From contig OW121853.1 in the NCBI GenBank assembly GCA_933228895.1, positions 8,376,494 to 8,440,493 of the forward strand: 64,000 nucleotides of DNA. The letters run 5' to 3'. The position numbers and the translations under genes were made by a program. This document shows, piece after piece, positions 60,076 through 64,000 of this stretch (position 1 is its first letter; the number at the start of each line of letters is the position of its first letter). This DNA is from Platycnemis pennipes (taxonomy: Eukaryota > Arthropoda > Insecta > Odonata > Platycnemididae). The notes under the pieces are model-generated. The model was not told where the DNA came from. It did no database searches and saw nothing but the letters and a program-made list of their open reading frames with translations.

Positions 60076-62198
60076 CGTCCATTTGTTTGATGCAGATACA
60101 AGAAGATTAAGATTACTTCAGAATGAAAGGTTTAAATGTTTTCACTGTAGGATCTTGGAAGTTATACGCCTTCCGATATTGTACTGTACAATCACTTCAT
60201 ATTTCGAAAACCATAGAACCGAGAGACGAGAAAAACATTCTATATCTTTGAAAATGGAACCATGAATTCTGAACGATGAATGTTGGATAAAATATACAAG
60301 GAAAACATATCCTTCCCTCTCTCTCTCTCTCTTACGATCTCAAAGAAAAGGTGAGTCACCGATAAACATGGAATATCATCGAACCAATGACAACATCGTA
60401 GTAATTCAGCCACCAAATTCTCATATAACATTTATCTTCAAGAGCGTGAACAGAGTCTAATTTATTAATTACTAATTTTATATTTTTTTCCGATTTGATA
60501 TTCAGTGCCCTAATCCCTTTTGAATTAAATGCATAGCTTTGTTTTTAAAAAGTCCTACCTATAAAATATTTTCATGCAGTATGTCAAAAGTAGTCTATAT
60601 ATCTTATATATCTAACTACCTATGCATACATCTTATACATATATGAAACTACTAAAAAACAATTTCCGGAAGATTTTTTTCCGTGCGCTATTAATTATTT
60701 TTCCGCGATTTTTTTTACGGGTGCCGATAGTCCTTGTCCATATCCATATTAGTCCATATCCGATAGTCCTTATCCATAGTCCTTGCGGTTGATTCGCGTT
60801 TGATTTACGGCGTGGCACCATTCATCCTGTGGACGGCGTTTAATTCGTGCTACATGTCTTTTGGTTGCTGTAACTGAAGTGCTGATATCGAAGGAAAACG
60901 TAAATGTTGCAAAAATCGCCCTCAACCCTCACGCCAGGCTCGGAATAACGGCGTGTAATCAGGGTCCTTACAAGTAATGCTAAATACACGCTTCTAATCT
61001 TTTGGACTCGTGGAGTATATTTAGTGGATTTCATATTCCATATTTAGTGGATACGAAAGGGTGACAATTGATTGAAAAATAAAAATTATATCTGAACTGG
61101 AGAGAGAGAGACCACAATGCAATAGAATGCAATCGTTTGGAGATTGCACCGCGGAACGAAAACGGTCCACAGAAATTAATTAATATCCAGTGGTAGATGA
61201 TGAAGAACAGGACTTCTTTCAAGCTAAGTCTCACTATTGTCAATTATTTGATCTCCGATTTGCATCAATTTAAATCAGATATGAAGAAAAAACAGACTTC
61301 GATTTGTTATAGTTCATATGTGGGCTCCACTTTAGTCATTACTTATCTTTCGAGATAATTTTCGAGACTCCGTATAATCCATCAAGATTTTTTCTCAAGG
61401 GAAAGAACCGAATATCAGAGGAATATCAGGCGAATATCAGACTCCATTGATCGGAAGTAACAGCATTGCAAAAGACGATGTAACATTATGTGAAAATGAA
61501 AACAACCGCGTATGAAAATCGGTAGCAATGAAACAGACTCAAAATTAAGAATAGCGGGAAAGAAACACTTCTTTTAGGAACAAAGCGAGATCTGACACCA
61601 AAAGAAAACAAGCATTATATGAAAATTCTAATGCAAATGCCACCGGAATCACATTCTAATCTCTCGAATTATGATCTTTATAAAAAATAAACAATACAGA
61701 GCTATTGACTTTTTAATAAGAAAATGAACTATGGGAGAAAAAAGTTTCCCAACAAATGTAGCGTCGCCACTATCGCTCTGAGAGAAAATCTGATTCCTTT
61801 CTGACGGTAAAATATTCTTTGGTCTCGGCCACCACGAGGGAAGTTCAAACACGGTAAGGTGATGGACTCATCGCCCGAGTATGTGACGGAATACCGGCAG
61901 CAGCTTGCTTGCCCCGAGCAGTACACGCGTCCAGAACGGAGGCATATTATTACTTGCAAGCATTCTAAACACTCCATTTAACTATCCCGTTCTCGCCGAA
62001 CTTCACTCCGCATTCTCCGTCTTTCGTACCTTTTACTTATAGGCCTCGCTCCTTGTCTCGCACACAGGCAAGGTCCTGGGATTCACTCGGTGTCCGCCTC
62101 TTCGCTCTCTTTCTCCCATATGAAAAGGTTAACAAAAGACGAGCTTGAATATTTTCCGCGTCCATATAAACCATTCAATCGTTCCGTTAATATCAGTA
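60076..62198. other. Non-satellite flank, no recognised gene
   Basis: Single-copy-looking DNA with small CT repeats (60,317-60,331) and GA repeats (61,101-61,111). The frames present (60-82 codons) are overlapping, lack known motifs and look accidental. A GC-richer stretch at 61,850-62,080 could belong to a regulatory region or a decayed element; there is no positive evidence. Confidence 0.4.
60664..60796 (+). repeat. ~130-bp interspersed repeat, copy 2
   Basis: Matches 59,678-59,773 at both sides, with about 40 extra bases in the middle made of short repeats of the type TCCATATCC and CGATAGTCCTTATCC. It lies outside the satellite. Confidence 0.8.
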
Positions 62199-62260
62199 GG
62201 GAGTGGTCGAGCTGTAATGTAACTGACTGGTAATACGAAGTTTTCAATTCGAGACCTGAA
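62199..62260 (+). mobile_element. Possible tRNA-like SINE head
   Basis: GGAGTGGTCGAGCTGTAATG (A-box-like) and TTTTCAATTCGAGACC (B-box-like, 62,240-62,255) are spaced as in a tRNA gene. No convincing cloverleaf, tail or target duplication is seen, so this is at best a degraded SINE. A minus-strand frame through it (62,083-62,286) is not regarded as coding. Confidence 0.35.
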
Positions 62261-63012
62261 GATGGTGAATGTTTTTCGTTCACCACTTTGTTATTTTACG
62301 TAAGCACTGGATACATCTTTTATCCAAGTCACGTTAAAGGAATGTTATGCTATTTTTTACCCTCGACCCCCTTCTCTTTCGCCATGGTATGTTTTGCCGT
62401 TAAAGCGAATTTGGAACTGATCTCATGATATGTGGATGATTGTAACTTCTACTGCTGCAATCACTTTCCGTATTTCGCTGCTTCGGAGCCTGTATTTCGC
62501 TGCTTTAAGGGAAATTCCCCGGGAGAGTAGGTAAAGAAACAGTTTTTATGTCCAGCTCTTTGCCTGCTCGTTTAACGGCTTCCCGAAAAATTTCCCCCCT
62601 CCCTGAATTGGATTTGAGCAAGAATATTATTTCACTTAACTTGCCTGGGATTATTGCCATGTCTTTCTATTTTGCTTACCGAATACTGCCAGCTATCGAG
62701 GTATCTACGTGTTGGGGTCGTAAAATATTGAGTAGGTAGATCATAATTCGTTCATTCATCCACAGTTGCCATGAAATGTGCAGTATTCAGGCCGCATGAT
62801 GACTCTTTGAGGCCTACAACGTTACGAAAATGGGTTTCCAACTTTCTTTCCGTTTTCCAGCGTTGTGCATTTTTGATAATTTGAAAATACCTCGCTCGAG
62901 AAAAATTTAACTCCACTTGAATTATTTTATTCATTGTCTTCTTAATGCAACTAATCAGCTCAAACATTTTCAAGGTAATAATTTTTCAATGATTTTCATC
63001 GTATGTGTTTAA
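62261..63012. other. Non-satellite flank, nothing recognised
   Basis: No protein family, RNA gene or repeat was identified on either strand in these 750 bp. Confidence 0.4.
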
Positions 63013-63219
63013 TTAATTACTCATTATGGAATATCTCGCTGGATCATCTTCTACAGTAAAAAATTCTCTGGTCACTAAGTCGTCACCGAAACAGACGGTC
63101 AGATATCCAGAGTCGGCGGAGTTTCTTATGGAGGTGACTTTTTCATCATAATGTTGATCACACAGTCGAAGCAAAGTCTTCTTTGGTGCAATTCTCTCCA
63201 AATTTGAAAAAAATCCCAC
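63013..63219 (-). CDS. Possible coding exon, unrecognised
   Basis: A 68-codon minus-strand frame, with no ATG at the start (GTG) but preceded by CTATCTATCTAG, which could serve as a splice acceptor. The peptide (segments such as KKTLLRLCDQHYDEKV and TVCFGDDLVTREFF) is mixed, soluble-looking and of less AT-skewed codon use than chance frames nearby, ending in a stop. I recognise no family. It might be a terminal exon of a gene or TE lying partly outside the window, or chance. Confidence 0.2.
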   Translation of the reverse strand: MGFFSNLERIAPKKTLLRLCDQHYDEKVTSIRNSADSGYLTVCFGDDLVTREFFTVEDDPARYSIMSN

Positions 63220-63275
63220 TAGATAGATAGATCCCCCAAAGCTATATTATAGTATTGTGGACTAGTGTAAGAAAA

Positions 63276-63432
63276 TGTTGACGTATTTTTCACTCTTTTT
63301 ATTGAGTAAAATCCTACCGGTTTCGACACTCTCGTGTCATATTCAGGGGTACTCAGATACAATGACACGAAAATGTCGAAACCGGTAGGGTTTTACTCAA
63401 TAAAAAATGTGAGAAATACATCATCAAGTCTT
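63276..63432. repeat. Palindromic element with ACCGGTTTCGACA arms
   Basis: The left arm (63,276-63,340) and right arm (63,363-63,430) are imperfect reverse complements over about 65 bp, both containing ATTGAGTAAAA, CTACCGGTTTCGACA and CGTGTCAT, around a ~22-bp loop. Motifs with ACCGGTTTCGAC in inverted pairs are widespread in arthropod genomes, so this is probably a fold-back or MITE-like repeat. No clear target duplication. Confidence 0.8.
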
Positions 63433-64000
63433 TATTACACCATGACCCTCTCACAAAGTATCGCCTAATTCCATTCAAATCTTGTGGATTGATCATAAAT
63501 TTTGTGAGTTAAGGGCAAATGGGACCACAAGAATAAACAACTAAGAACATTCTTCCAATACCAAAGCCAGAAATAGTTCTACAACATTACCCTGAATTTG
63601 TGAGCTGCAAGGGGTGTATCTATGAAGCAGAAATTTAGCGAACGATTTCATACGGCGGAAAAAAACTAAGGAAGTGTGTATCGGCCAAATAAGTAAAATG
63701 ACCAATTCCAACACAGCTGAATACCGAATATGTTGCTCTAGAACACTCTGCTCGGTTTATTTGTTTCCAAAGGGTGTCCGTGAGATTTGGCTCAAAAGTG
63801 AAAATTGAAGTTACAGAGACTGTTTTCAAAATTTTTGTTACTCTCTCATAGTCGGGGAAGCTATTAAGCAATACACATGAGCTGTATTTTGACCTAGAGC
63901 TTATCCTGTGCGCAAACAACAATAATTTCCTTTTGGTAATTAATTCTTGAGCTGAACAAACCAATATTTCTCTTTTACATGAAGGATTCATGGATGATTT
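63433..64000. other. Non-satellite end of window, no recognised gene
   Basis: A 118-codon minus-strand frame (63,635-63,991) is open at the window edge side but has no family resemblance that I know. Its cysteine- and phenylalanine-rich, irregular composition looks non-coding. Confidence 0.35.

Noticed and set aside
61649..61977. Overlapping minus-strand frames of 67 and 82 codons
   Set aside because: Two overlapping frames with similar length, no family resemblance and no supporting splice or start context.

Overview
The window is eukaryotic and looks like insect, or at least arthropod, heterochromatin. About 80% is one very AT-rich satellite with a monomer of about 145 bp. I see no intact protein-coding gene. 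The recognisable coding material is broken transposable-element sequence: a Jockey/CR1-like reverse transcriptase, an RTE-like endonuclease and reverse transcriptase, a piggyBac transposase C-terminus and a YqaJ-type exonuclease. The RTE type, the tRNA-derived SINEs and the palindromic repeat suggest an insect; I do not name a species.

Layout. 1-31,379: satellite in one orientation, organised into multi-kilobase higher-order repeats, including a 1,520-bp unit in three tandem copies at 9,181-13,740. 31,380-32,412: a 5'-truncated non-LTR retrotransposon on the minus strand. 32,413-40,236: satellite with short inverted blocks, a burst of seven 145-bp monomers at 36,321-37,335, and a tRNA-derived SINE at 39,321-39,656 with a 13-bp target duplication. 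40,237-50,446: a 10.2-kb insertion flanked by TTAA and bounded by an 11-bp terminal inverted repeat. It carries a decayed YqaJ-type nuclease (minus), an RTE remnant with a 297-bp TA-flanked MITE nested in it, a piggyBac transposase fragment, and a 1.25-kb tandem duplication of its own right end. 50,451-57,600: satellite resumes, with more inverted blocks and a second copy of the 34.6-38.2 kb segment. 57,600-60,075: a strongly diverged form of the same satellite, about 140 bp per unit, in inverted orientation, as expected at an old array edge. 60,076-64,000: non-satellite DNA with small repeats, a tRNA-like SINE head, a palindrome and no recognised gene.

The parts do not form a pathway. The history read from the sequence is nested: a satellite array grew by local and higher-order amplification with fold-back inversions; retroelements and a TTAA-targeting DNA element landed in it; an RTE landed in or was carried by that element; and a MITE then landed in the RTE. 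The observations most worth following are the TTAA element with its associated exonuclease pseudogene, the recurring fold-back inversion junction, and the dyad structure inside each satellite monomer.
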